From Bordetella parapertussis (GTDB lineage Bacteria > Pseudomonadota > Gammaproteobacteria > Burkholderiales > SG8-41), in assembly GCA_945906935.1 (NCBI GenBank), contig CAMDSO010000042.1, positions 1-32,685 of the forward strand: a stretch of DNA of 32,685 nucleotides. The letters run 5' to 3'. How positions within the stretch are numbered: position 1 is the stretch's first letter; every line of letters starts with the position of its first letter. The position numbers and the translations under genes are program-made. The notes beneath the pieces are model-generated. The model saw only the letters and a list, made by a program, of their open reading frames with translations. It was not told where the DNA came from and did not search any database. Below, one piece after another: positions 17,667 through 25,849 of this stretch.

Positions 17667-18644
17667 TTATTGCAGCGGGATATTGGCCTCGCGCGCAATG
17701 CGCGCATATTTGTCCATCTCGCGACGCACGAATTCAGCGAACACTTCAGGGGTGCTGCCCAACGGCGAGAGTCCCCAGGCATCGAGCTGTTCACGTGCCT
17801 GCGGCGTGCCAACCACCGCGGCCACGTTGCTCTGCAGAATATTGATGATGCGGGGCGGTGTGCCGGCACGCGCGAACAATCCATACCAGCCGGTCACATC
17901 AAAGCCTTTAAGGCCCGATTCGTCCATGGTCGGCACCTCGGGTAGCACTTTGGAGCGCGTCATTCCCGTAAAGCCAAGACCACGCAGGCGTCCCGATTTG
18001 ACATGTGGCGTTGCAATCACCGTACTCGGAAACATCAGCGCGATATGACCGCCCAACACATCAGTCAGCGCCGGCGCCGAGCCTTTATACGGCACATGAC
18101 TAAGCTTGGTCTTCGCCATGAGGTTGAAGAGCTCGCCCGCCATGTGCAGCGTGTTGCCGATGCCGCCCGAACCAAAGGTCAACTCGCCCGGCCGCACACG
18201 ACCAAACTCGATCAATTCCTTGACACTTTTGGGCACCACCGACGGATGCGCCACCAGCACCAGACCGCCCGAGGTCGCCGCCAGCGTCACCGGCGCAAAG
18301 TCACGCAGGGTGTCATACGGCAGCTTTTTGTAGATCCCCGGATTGATGGCAAACGAACCGGTGGTCATCAACAGCGTATAACCATCCGGGTTCGACTTGG
18401 CGACGATGTCCGTACCGATGATGCCGTTGGCCCCCGAGCGACCGTCGGCGATGACCTGCTGTTTGAGGCGTTCAGTCAGGCCGTTAGCGAGAAAGCGCCC
18501 AACTCCATCCACCGGCCCGCCGACGGCGGAAGAAACAAAACGCACCGGCTTCAGCGGATAGTCCTGGGCGTGTGCCGTCAACACAGCCGCCCACGCTAGC
18601 AAGAGCGTGACTGCATCACGCCGTAGGGTCATTGCGAAATACAT
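17667..18644 (-). CDS. Bug/TctC-family periplasmic solute-binding receptor (divergent)
   Basis: This is a 325-residue Bug receptor with a signal peptide (MTLRRDAVTLLLAWAAVLT, cleavage near AHA-QD). The start may be the ATG at 18644 or the one at 18632; neither has a strong Shine-Dalgarno, consistent with coupling to the cytochrome gene that ends 11 bp upstream. It departs from the family consensus in two ligand-proximal places: the loop after the first strand reads VSSAVGGPVDG instead of VPFAPGG, and the usual VDNRxGA reads ADGRSGANG. Other blocks are normal (PDGYTLLMTTG, HVPYKGSAPALTDVLGGH). Its position at the end of the dehydrogenase module suggests it binds that module's substrate or product (inference). 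Confidence 0.92.
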   Translation of the reverse strand: MYFAMTLRRDAVTLLLAWAAVLTAHAQDYPLKPVRFVSSAVGGPVDGVGRFLANGLTERLKQQVIADGRSGANGIIGTDIVAKSNPDGYTLLMTTGSFAINPGIYKKLPYDTLRDFAPVTLAATSGGLVLVAHPSVVPKSVKELIEFGRVRPGELTFGSGGIGNTLHMAGELFNLMAKTKLSHVPYKGSAPALTDVLGGHIALMFPSTVIATPHVKSGRLRGLGFTGMTRSKVLPEVPTMDESGLKGFDVTGWYGLFARAGTPPRIINILQSNVAAVVGTPQAREQLDAWGLSPLGSTPEVFAEFVRREMDKYARIAREANIPLQ

Positions 18645-18655
18645 AGCCGTCAGTA

Positions 18656-19027
18656 CTATTTGAAGTTCGCCAGGATATAGGCAAGGAGATCAGCACGGTC
18701 ACGCGCATCCGACATACCCGAATACGGCATGCGGTTGGCGGGGATTTTTTTCTGCGGATCAGCGATATAGGCATCGAGTTCACGCTCGCTCCAGACGATG
18801 CCACTGCGTTTCAGCGCGGGTGAAAAGCGAAAATCGTTGTTGTCGCCGGCTTTACGCCCGATCACCCCGAACAGGCTGGGGCCGACGCCCTGTTGCGCGC
18901 CGCGCGCCGGCGCGTGACAAGCGATACATTCGTCGTAGAGTTTCTGGCCGCGTTTGGCATCCCCCTCGGCATGCGCAACAGACGTCAGCAGCACTATTGA
19001 GGTTATGGCAATGATTTTCAAACCCAT
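18656..19027 (-). CDS. Class I c-type cytochrome
   Basis: This is a 123-residue periplasmic monohaem cytochrome c. A signal peptide covers residues 1-20 (cleavage AHA-EG). The haem attachment site is CIACH (Cys34, Cys37, His38), and the distal ligand is probably Met100 in ANRMPYSGM. The size and the VGPSLFGVIGRKAG block resemble cytochrome c2/c550-type electron carriers. The ATG at 19027 has GGGGGAGAA upstream. It follows the FAD-subunit remnant by 26 bp and precedes a Bug gene by 11 bp. In gluconate-, alcohol- and sugar-dehydrogenase clusters of this type a cytochrome accepts electrons from the FAD subunit, and this is its likely role here. Confidence 0.93.
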   Translation of the reverse strand: MGLKIIAITSIVLLTSVAHAEGDAKRGQKLYDECIACHAPARGAQQGVGPSLFGVIGRKAGDNNDFRFSPALKRSGIVWSERELDAYIADPQKKIPANRMPYSGMSDARDRADLLAYILANFK

Positions 19028-19053
19028 GAGTGTTCTCCCCCGTCCTTGTTTAA

Positions 19054-19393
19054 CTAAACCAGCAGTCCGATATTTTTGATGTAGCGGCTCTTGATCGCAT
19101 CAACGGTCCAGTACGGCAACGCCCCTACCCGACCGGTTGGCTGACAAGCACTGTTGTGCGTGCTTTGATACGGTGCAACAGGTCACGGTTCGGTACGCAC
19201 CACCGCCGGATTGAGGACGGTCGGATTCATCGACTTGGCCAGATCATTCATGACCTGGGCGGCGCGACGCCCCATCTTGTGCTCGTTGTCCTTGCAATCG
19301 AAAGTCATGCGCATCAGCGGCTGCCCAAAGACGTTGCGATGGGTCGGATCGAGATCAAGGTCATTAGTGCGAGGAGCGATGGCGCAGCTCGCC
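19054..19393 (-). pseudogene. Eroded C-terminal remnant of a second GMC oxidoreductase subunit
   Basis: Read on the minus strand, this stretch matches the last ~140 codons of the intact GMC gene at 20146-21915. The remnant translates as DPTHRNVFGQPLMRMTFD, then NEHKMG, then AKSMNPT and NPAVVRTEP, in register with residues 454-508 of the intact protein. The next codon, Trp in the intact copy, is TGA (19185-19183). The frame then continues as PYQSTHN and jumps to PTGRVGALPYW, losing about 38 codons (residues 520-557), apparently between two CACAA repeats. The ending RYIKNIGLLV and its stop codon correspond to the intact C terminus. It begins right at the subunit 3 stop, so a full large-subunit gene once lay between subunit 3 and the cytochrome gene. 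Confidence 0.88.
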
Positions 19394-20116
19394 CTAGCTC
19401 ATATCGGAAATGCTGGTGTACTCGGCCGGAAATTTCTTGTCCCGGAACTTGACAATGTTTTGCGCGTGCGTGGCGATCACACCAGGGAAGCCGATCATCT
19501 TCCAACCGGACTTGTTGCGGTTACCGCCATAGATCGGATCGGAGAACATACCCTCGACCACGGTCTGATAGACGGTGCTCCAGAACACGCGCACCGGCAG
19601 ACCGCCGCTGAAGCTGATTTTTGCCGATGACAAACCGACGAGCACTTCTTGTTTCTGTTTGGCATCGAGACGGTCGAAAGGCTTGCCGTAAGCTTTGCTG
19701 CAATGCGCATTGGTAGCGGCGATACCGGCGCGATAGAGTTCCGCCGGCGTCAGCGGCAGTTGATAACCCTGACTCGGCACACCAGCCTTCCACGGCCCCT
19801 GCATGTAAAGGCGGTCGCCCTTGCCCCAGCCACCGGCCAGCGCGCGGTCGATAAAAATGGCGAGCCCCATCTCGGTTCCCTTCGGCGAATACTGATCGGC
19901 CGGCACCATGTGATCGACCAGCGCCTCGACAAAAGCCGCCTCATCGAGGTTAAGCAGCGCGTAACCGGGCGCCGTGCCACCCGCCGGCTGCGCCTGGGCG
20001 GACGGCGTCGCAACCACCGCAGCGGTGGCCGCGGCTGCCACCGCTCCACCGGCAACCGCGCTCTTTAAAAATTCGCGACGACCAAAACCTTCTTCTTTTT
20101 TCTCGACGTCTTTCAT
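19394..20116 (-). CDS. Gluconate 2-dehydrogenase subunit 3-family protein, Tat-exported
   Basis: This 240-residue small subunit is of the gluconate 2-dehydrogenase subunit 3 family, the partner that stabilises and helps export GMC-type FAD subunits. The N terminus has a twin-arginine signal: GRREFLKSAVAGG (Arg13-Arg14), then an alanine-rich hydrophobic stretch and a likely cleavage site at AQA near residue 42. Family features follow, such as LVDHMVPADQYSPKG near 70-85 and the conserved GGWGKGDRLYMQGPW block. The ATG at 20116 has GGAGGG upstream; the frame extends further upstream only as overlap with the GMC gene. It begins 29 bp after the GMC stop. The FAD subunit has no signal of its own, so it is presumably carried across the membrane with this protein. 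Confidence 0.93.
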   Translation of the reverse strand: MKDVEKKEEGFGRREFLKSAVAGGAVAAAATAAVVATPSAQAQPAGGTAPGYALLNLDEAAFVEALVDHMVPADQYSPKGTEMGLAIFIDRALAGGWGKGDRLYMQGPWKAGVPSQGYQLPLTPAELYRAGIAATNAHCSKAYGKPFDRLDAKQKQEVLVGLSSAKISFSGGLPVRVFWSTVYQTVVEGMFSDPIYGGNRNKSGWKMIGFPGVIATHAQNIVKFRDKKFPAEYTSISDMS

Positions 20117-20145
20117 AATTCCCTCCATGCGTTCTGCGGTTTTAT

Positions 20146-21915
20146 TTATACGAGCGAGCCGGGGTTCTTCAGATAACGGTTCTTGATCGCGTCGGCCGCC
20201 CAGTAGGCCAGCGCACCGACGGGACCCGTCGGGTTGTAGGCCGAATTGTGCGGGAACACGCCTGCGCCCATGACGAACAGATTGTGACAATCCCAGCTTT
20301 GCAGATATTTGTTGACCACACTGTTGCCGGGATTGGTACCCATGATAGTGCCGCCGGTGTTGTGTGTGCTTTGATACGGCACCACCGACCACGGCTCAGT
20401 ACGCGCCACCGCTGGATTCATTTTGGTCGGGTTCATCGACTTGGCGATGTTGTTGATGGTCTGCGCCGCCAGCTGACCCATCTTGTGCTCGTTGGGCTTG
20501 TAATCAAAGGTCATGCGCATCAGCGGCAGGCCGAAGGCGTTGCGGTAATTCGGGTCGAGTTCGAAATAGTTATAGCGGTTCGCCATCACGCTGCCGCTCG
20601 AACTGATGTTCATCGCGCTGTTGTACCACTTCGCGCTCGCCGCCTTCCATTCACTGCCCCACTGCGGCGTGCCCGCCGGCAGCGGCCGGTAACTGATCGG
20701 ACGACCGTTCGTCATGCCACCGGAAACGGTAAAGCCACCGACGAAACCATGCGGTGAGCGGTCAAAATTCCAGTCGTAGTTAAAGTCGTCCATGGTGACA
20801 TTGAGGCCGCCAGTCGACATGAAGGGGTTGAACTGTTTGTCGTCGAAGAACAGCGTCGCGCCGGCGCCGGTCTGGTAACAATAGTTTTTGCCGACCAAGC
20901 CGGTCTGGCTCACTGGGTCATACGGTTTGCCGATCCCCGAGAGCAACATCAAATGCGTGTTGTTGATCGCGTAGGCGGTCAGCACGACCATGCCTGCAGG
21001 CTGCTCAAACTCTTCGCCGTTGAGGGTGTTGGTGTAAGTCACCCCGGTAACTTTCTTGCCGCTCGAATCCTTCAACACCTTGGTAACCCACGCATTCGTA
21101 CGCAACTCGAAGTTCGGATTACGCATGGCAATCGGAATCACCGTGATCAGTGGGCTACCCTTGGCATTGGCTTCGCAGCCAAAGCGTTCGCAAAAGCCGC
21201 AGTATTCGCAGGCGCCGAATTTCGAACCATCCGGATTGGTATAGGCGCGCGAAGCATTGGCGGTAGGCCGCGGAAACGGATGGTAGCCCTGACTCTTCGC
21301 AGCCTGGCTAAACAGGTCACAGGCGAGACTTTGGTTCAGCGGCGGCAGCGGATACTCGCTGGCACGCGGCCCTTCAAACGGATTGCCGCCGGGCTGTGTC
21401 TGTCCGCGCAAATTACCGGCCTTGCCGGAAATACCGGCAGTGCGTTCAAACTTTTCGTAGTAGGGCTCGAGCTCGGCATACGTGATCCCCCAGTCCTGGA
21501 TGGTCATATCCTCGGGGATGTATTTCTTGCCATAACGTTCTTCGTAGCGCGAACGGATTTTGAATTCGGTGTCATTCCAGCGCCAGGTCTGGCCGTTCCA
21601 GTGCGCACCGGCGCCACCCACACCCTCGCCGGGCAGGAAAGAACCGAGGCGCCGCATCGGCAGCGCATCCTGCGAGACATTGTTGCGTATCGTCAGCGTA
21701 TCGCGCTGCGTGTTTTGCGTGAGGTCATTGCGCGACGAATAACGCAGTTCGTCACGGATGCGCGGCACGGTGAAATCCTGCTCAGGCGTGCGCATCTCAC
21801 CGCGCTCGAGCGCAACAACCTTGACGCCTGCCTGCGTAAGTTCTTTCGCGAGTATGCCTCCCGTCCAGCCGAGCCCAACGAGCACCACATCCACTTCTGG
21901 TAGTTTTTTGGCCAT
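20146..21915 (-). CDS. GMC-family FAD dehydrogenase large subunit (gluconate 2-dehydrogenase-like)
   Basis: This 589-residue flavoprotein is a glucose-methanol-choline family dehydrogenase of the membrane-bound gluconate/sugar dehydrogenase type. FAD binding is seen in VVLVGLGWTGGILAKEL (10-26) with the ribose-binding Glu at residue 38 in VVALERGE. The catalytic His/Asn pair is probably His518 (QSTHNTGGTIMG) and Asn561 (SAYNPTGPVG). A cysteine cluster, Cys236, Cys239, Cys242 and Cys247 (ACEYCGFCERFGC), resembles the region that binds an iron-sulfur cluster in some FAD-dependent sugar dehydrogenases. The ATG at 21915 has AGGGGAGG; no signal peptide is present, which fits co-export with the Tat-dependent subunit 3. 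The substrate (sugar acid, alcohol or other) cannot be told. Confidence 0.93.
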   Translation of the reverse strand: MAKKLPEVDVVLVGLGWTGGILAKELTQAGVKVVALERGEMRTPEQDFTVPRIRDELRYSSRNDLTQNTQRDTLTIRNNVSQDALPMRRLGSFLPGEGVGGAGAHWNGQTWRWNDTEFKIRSRYEERYGKKYIPEDMTIQDWGITYAELEPYYEKFERTAGISGKAGNLRGQTQPGGNPFEGPRASEYPLPPLNQSLACDLFSQAAKSQGYHPFPRPTANASRAYTNPDGSKFGACEYCGFCERFGCEANAKGSPLITVIPIAMRNPNFELRTNAWVTKVLKDSSGKKVTGVTYTNTLNGEEFEQPAGMVVLTAYAINNTHLMLLSGIGKPYDPVSQTGLVGKNYCYQTGAGATLFFDDKQFNPFMSTGGLNVTMDDFNYDWNFDRSPHGFVGGFTVSGGMTNGRPISYRPLPAGTPQWGSEWKAASAKWYNSAMNISSSGSVMANRYNYFELDPNYRNAFGLPLMRMTFDYKPNEHKMGQLAAQTINNIAKSMNPTKMNPAVARTEPWSVVPYQSTHNTGGTIMGTNPGNSVVNKYLQSWDCHNLFVMGAGVFPHNSAYNPTGPVGALAYWAADAIKNRYLKNPGSLV

Positions 21916-21940
21916 ACGCCTCCCCTGCCTGTGTCTGATT

Positions 21941-22026
21941 GCCGGATATTCCGGCGCGTGTTGGATCCGCTTGCGGGATCCTTGTTGTTTGGTACGTATC
22001 CTAGCGAGGGCGGCGCGTTCCGGCAA
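21941..22026 (-). promoter_or_regulatory. Candidate promoter and palindromic leader of the dehydrogenase operon
   Basis: On the minus strand TTGCCG (22026-22021) and TAGGAT (22003-21998) are 17 bp apart, matching -35 and -10 at four of six positions each. Downstream, the leader contains a near-palindrome built on two GGATCC copies (21963-21968 and 21976-21981). It also contains a perfect palindrome GCCGGA-TAT-TCCGGC at 21941-21955, about 26 bases before the start codon. The palindromes may be operator sites or leader hairpins. Confidence 0.42.
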
Positions 22027-22133
22027 ATGAATTCGTCATAACCATGAAAATTCGGCGCGGCGCTTCCATGCGGGGCAATACTTACCGCTAGCTTTTTTTT
22101 GCGATGCCGACGAGCGGCCGGCGCGCCACACGG

Positions 22134-25100
22134 TCAGTGAAAATCCCGACTTGCGGTCTCCAGCGTGCCGAGCAGCGCGCTGTGATCGGTGAGGCGGCCG
22201 GCGATCAAATGCAGCACATCACCGTCGCGTTCGAGTATGCCGTGCACACCGAGCAAACGCGCACCCAGCAATTCGCGGCGCTGGCGTTCGGCGAGGTCAC
22301 GCCACACGACGACGTTCACGTTGCCGGTTTCATCCTCAAGCGTGACGAAGACCACACCCGAGGCAGTGCCCGGGCGCTGACGACCGGTGACGATGCCGGC
22401 CGCATGCACCGGCCGGCCATGCGGCGCATTACGCAATTCGGCGGCGGTGATAAAACGCAGGCGCTGCAGACGGCTGCGCAACAAGGCCAGCGGATGGCGC
22501 CCCAGCGTCAGACCGGTGCTGGCGTAATCGGCAAGCAGCGACTCACCTTCCGAGGGCGGCGCGAATGCTGGTAGCGGTTCCTGCAGCGTAGCCTGCTGCA
22601 GCAAGGGGGTCGTTCGTTCAATACCGGCGACCTGCCAGTGCGCCTGCCGCCGGTTGCCGGCGAGCACATGCAGAGCACCAGCGTCAGCCAGCAACTTGAG
22701 ATCCTGACGATTAAGCGCAGCGCGTTCAGCCAGATCAGCGGTTGACGCGAAGACCCGCACCTGACGCGCCGCGACGATGCGCGCGGCGGCGGCGGCAGAA
22801 AGTCCGTTGATCATGCGCAGGCCGAGACGCACCGAGGGTGACGCGCAATCGGTCGCATAAGCGGTACGGAGTGAGACCTGGGGGTTGAGTGCTAATTCTC
22901 GCGGTGGTTTTTTGATGGCGGGGTCAGCGATAGCCTCCTTCACGCCACCCGCTTCACCATTCGGCTCTCTCGCCTCAGCGGCTTCAAGCGCGCAATCCCA
23001 CACGCTGATCATGACATCGACGGCGCGCACCTCAACGCCATGCCGGCGCGCGTCCTGCACGAGTTGCGAGGGCGCGTAAAAACCCATCGGCTGGCTGTTC
23101 AGCAAGGCGGCCAGAAACACCGCCGGTTCGTGGCACTTGAGCCACGCCGAGACATATACCAGCAGGGCAAAGCTCGCCGCATGCGATTCCGGGAAACCAT
23201 ATTCCCCAAAGCCCAGGATTTGCTGGTAAATCTGCGTCGCAAACTCGTGTTGATAGCCACGCGCCAGCATGCCGGACACCAGACGCTGTTCAAGATGTTC
23301 AAGGCCGCCCTTGCGGCGCCACGCCGCCATCGAGCGGCGCAACTGATCAGCCTCGCCGGCGGAGAAACCCGCCGCTACCACCGCCAGCTGCATGACCTGC
23401 TCCTGAAAAATCGGCACGCCCAGCGTGCGTTCAAGCACGCCGCGCACCGCTGCACTCGGGTAGGTCACCGGCTCGCGGCGCTGCCGCCGCTGCAAATACG
23501 GATGCACCATGCCGCCCTGGATCGGCCCCGGTCGCACGATCGCCACCTCAATCACCAGATCGTAGAATTTTTCCGGTTTGAGTCGCGGCAGCATGCTCAT
23601 CTGCGCGCGCGATTCGATCTGGAAGACGCCGACGGTATCGGCACGCTGGATCATTTTGTAGACGGCGGCATCTTCCGCTGGCACATCAGTCATGCCGAAA
23701 GCGTGGCCGCGACGCTGCGCCACCAGATCAAACGCACGCCGGATCGCCGAGAGCATGCCGAGCGCGAGAACGTCAACCTTCAACAACCCCAGCGCGTCGA
23801 GGTCATCCTTGTCCCATTGAATCACCGAGCGCTCGGGCATCGCCGCGTTTTCCACTGGCACCAGGCGCGAGAGCAGGCCGCGCGCAAACACAAAGCCACC
23901 GGTGTGTTGCGAGAGATGGCGCGGGAAACCCGCCAGCGTGCGTGAGAGCTCGACCAGTTGCCAAACCTGCCGACTCTCAGCGTTGAAGCCAAGCTCGGCC
24001 AAACGCTGCGGCAGACTCGCCTTGTCATCCCACCATGCCATAGAACCGGTAATCCGTTCGAGCTGCGACGCCTCAAAGCCCAGCGCCTTGCCGGCGTCAC
24101 GAATCGCACTCTTGCGGCGATAAGTAATGACGGTGGCGGTGAGCGCGGCGCGATCCCGCCCGTATTTGTTATAGAGATACTGGATCACCTCTTCGCGCCG
24201 CTGGTGCTCGAAATCGACATCGATGTCCGGCGGCTCGTTGCGCTCACGCGAAATAAAGCGTTCGAACAACACATTCATGCGCGCCGGATCGACCTCGGTG
24301 ATGCCCAGCGCATAACACACCGCCGAATTAGCGGCCGAGCCACGGCCCTGACACAAAATGCCGCGGCCACGCGCAAAGGCGACGATATCCTGCACGGTGA
24401 GAAAGTAGGGCTCGTAGCGCAGCTCTTCGATCAAGGCCAGCTCGCGCGCAATCAGCACCCCGACCTGCGGCGGCGTGCCGCCGGGATAACGCCGCTGCAA
24501 GCCCTGCAGGGTGAGCTCGGACAAATACGACGCCGCGGTGTGTCCCTCGGGCACCAGCTCTTCGGGATATTCATAGCGCAGGCAGTCGAGCGAAAAATCA
24601 CAACGCCCGGCAATGTGCAACGTTTCGGCGATTAGCGCGGGCGGATACAGCTGCGCGAGGCGCATACGCATGCGCAGATGACGCTCGGCGTTCGGAAACA
24701 GCGCGTGCTGCGCGTCCGCCACCGGGATACCGAGGCGTATCGCCGTCAGCGTATCCTGCAAGGGACGCCGCGAACGCAGATGCATATGCACGTCGCCGGC
24801 CGCCACCAACGGCAGATGCGCCGCGGCAGCCAGCTGCTGCACATACAACAAGCGGCCGCGATCATCAGCGCCGCACAGCAGTTCGGCGGCAATCCATAAA
24901 CGGCCATCGAATATTTCGCGCAAGCGCTGCGCATGCGCCAGTTCGACCGTCCAGGCTTTTTCTGGTGACGCTGTTGCATAGGACGCTGAAGACTCGCGTG
25001 TTGCGTGTTGCGCCGCTGCCTGCGGGCCTGCCGGCGCTGCGCACGCGGTGTCATTGGCATCTTCATCAAACCAGACCAACGCTGGAATCTGTATCGCCAG

Positions 25101-25466
25101 GCAACCAATGGCAGAGGCTAGATCATCCCACTCGAGACGATAGTGCCCCTTGGCACTGCGTCGACGCGCCGTGGTGATGAGTTGCGACAGGTTGCCGTAG
25201 GCATTGCGGTCGGTGGCGAGCAACACAATCTGCGGCCCGCCCTCCAGCCTGAACTCAGCACCGATTAACAGCTTGAGTTTGTGTTCCTTCGCCGCGACAT
25301 GCGCACGCACCACGCCGGCGAGCGAACATTCATCGGTAATCGCCAGCGCCGCGTAACCAAGGGCGGCGGCCCGCGCGACCAACTCCTCCGGATGCGATGC
25401 GCCGCGCAGAAAGCTGAAATTGCTCACGCAATGCAGCTCGGCATAATCGGGAAGAACGGCGGACAC
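22134..25466 (-). CDS. dnaE2: Error-prone DNA polymerase III alpha subunit DnaE2 (ImuC)
   Basis: This 1110-residue polymerase is DnaE2/ImuC, the catalytic member of the SOS translesion mutasome. A PHP domain starts with [20 protein letters not shown] (10-29). The polymerase active site is seen in [11 protein letters not shown] (411-421) and KVDVLALG (D565), with the fingers and helix-hairpin-helix regions after that. The OB domain appears near the end in [17 protein letters not shown]. Two low-complexity insertions stand out: an Ala-rich stretch at about 137-170 and a second at roughly 830-875. The start is a GTG at 25466 with AGAGG eight bases upstream. It is the last gene of the lexA cassette, 97 bp after the DUF2442 gene. 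Length is slightly above the usual ~1030-1090. Confidence 0.96.
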   Translation of the reverse strand: MSAVLPDYAELHCVSNFSFLRGASHPEELVARAAALGYAALAITDECSLAGVVRAHVAAKEHKLKLLIGAEFRLEGGPQIVLLATDRNAYGNLSQLITTARRRSAKGHYRLEWDDLASAIGCLAIQIPALVWFDEDANDTACAAPAGPQAAAQHATRESSASYATASPEKAWTVELAHAQRLREIFDGRLWIAAELLCGADDRGRLLYVQQLAAAAHLPLVAAGDVHMHLRSRRPLQDTLTAIRLGIPVADAQHALFPNAERHLRMRMRLAQLYPPALIAETLHIAGRCDFSLDCLRYEYPEELVPEGHTAASYLSELTLQGLQRRYPGGTPPQVGVLIARELALIEELRYEPYFLTVQDIVAFARGRGILCQGRGSAANSAVCYALGITEVDPARMNVLFERFISRERNEPPDIDVDFEHQRREEVIQYLYNKYGRDRAALTATVITYRRKSAIRDAGKALGFEASQLERITGSMAWWDDKASLPQRLAELGFNAESRQVWQLVELSRTLAGFPRHLSQHTGGFVFARGLLSRLVPVENAAMPERSVIQWDKDDLDALGLLKVDVLALGMLSAIRRAFDLVAQRRGHAFGMTDVPAEDAAVYKMIQRADTVGVFQIESRAQMSMLPRLKPEKFYDLVIEVAIVRPGPIQGGMVHPYLQRRQRREPVTYPSAAVRGVLERTLGVPIFQEQVMQLAVVAAGFSAGEADQLRRSMAAWRRKGGLEHLEQRLVSGMLARGYQHEFATQIYQQILGFGEYGFPESHAASFALLVYVSAWLKCHEPAVFLAALLNSQPMGFYAPSQLVQDARRHGVEVRAVDVMISVWDCALEAAEAREPNGEAGGVKEAIADPAIKKPPRELALNPQVSLRTAYATDCASPSVRLGLRMINGLSAAAAARIVAARQVRVFASTADLAERAALNRQDLKLLADAGALHVLAGNRRQAHWQVAGIERTTPLLQQATLQEPLPAFAPPSEGESLLADYASTGLTLGRHPLALLRSRLQRLRFITAAELRNAPHGRPVHAAGIVTGRQRPGTASGVVFVTLEDETGNVNVVVWRDLAERQRRELLGARLLGVHGILERDGDVLHLIAGRLTDHSALLGTLETASRDFH

Positions 25467-25563
25467 CAGGTGAACCTCTGAAAATATTCTGCGGACGAAT
25501 CAAAAAGTCAGAGGCGTGGCTGGCGAGTTTTTATGACGAAACGATGCGGGGTGTTCTGGCGTA

Positions 25564-25815
25564 TCAGACAGGCGCGTGGATACGCAGATTTTCGCGCAAA
25601 AATTCCGGCGCAAGGTCGAAGCCGTTAGCCCATACCACCGTGTCCATTTCAACCCGCATTTCGGCGAATGCCACTGGATCGCGCAAACCTGCGACGATAG
25701 GTCGCGGATCGTTGGCGATAAATTCTTTCAAACTCACCTCACCTTCGGCCTTGTCCGAAAAACAAATCCAAAGGCGGAAATCCGGCAGTGCTTTTGCGCT
25801 GGTTACCCAAATCAT
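25564..25815 (-). CDS. DUF2442-family small protein inside the mutasome cassette
   Basis: This small protein (83 residues from the ATG at 25815, or 85 from 25821) belongs to the DUF2442 family. Typical features are the N-terminal strand pair LWICFSDKAEGEVSL, the middle DPVAFAEMRVE and the ending TVVWANGFDLAPEFLREN. The second ATG has GAGG eight bases upstream, and I prefer it. DUF2442 genes are often found next to DUF4160 genes in toxin-antitoxin-like pairs, but no such partner exists here. It is co-directional with its neighbours, 34 bp after imuB and 97 bp before dnaE2, so it should be transcribed with the mutasome. Function unknown. Confidence 0.85.
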   Translation of the reverse strand: MIWVTSAKALPDFRLWICFSDKAEGEVSLKEFIANDPRPIVAGLRDPVAFAEMRVEMDTVVWANGFDLAPEFLRENLRIHAPV

Positions 25816-25849
25816 GGCCATTACCTCAAACTCAACGCCCGCTCACCGA

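Noticed and set aside
20953-21903. A 316-codon open frame antisense to the GMC gene
   Set aside because: It lies entirely opposite a well-supported gene, has no family features, and is typical of GC-rich shadow frames.
22084-22104. Run of eight T residues downstream of dnaE2, considered as a terminator
   Set aside because: On the dnaE2 strand the run reads as A residues and no proper stem precedes a T-run.
23040-23945. A 301-codon frame opposite dnaE2
   Set aside because: It is rich in Arg/His and lacks domains, the signature of an antisense shadow; dnaE2 is certain here.
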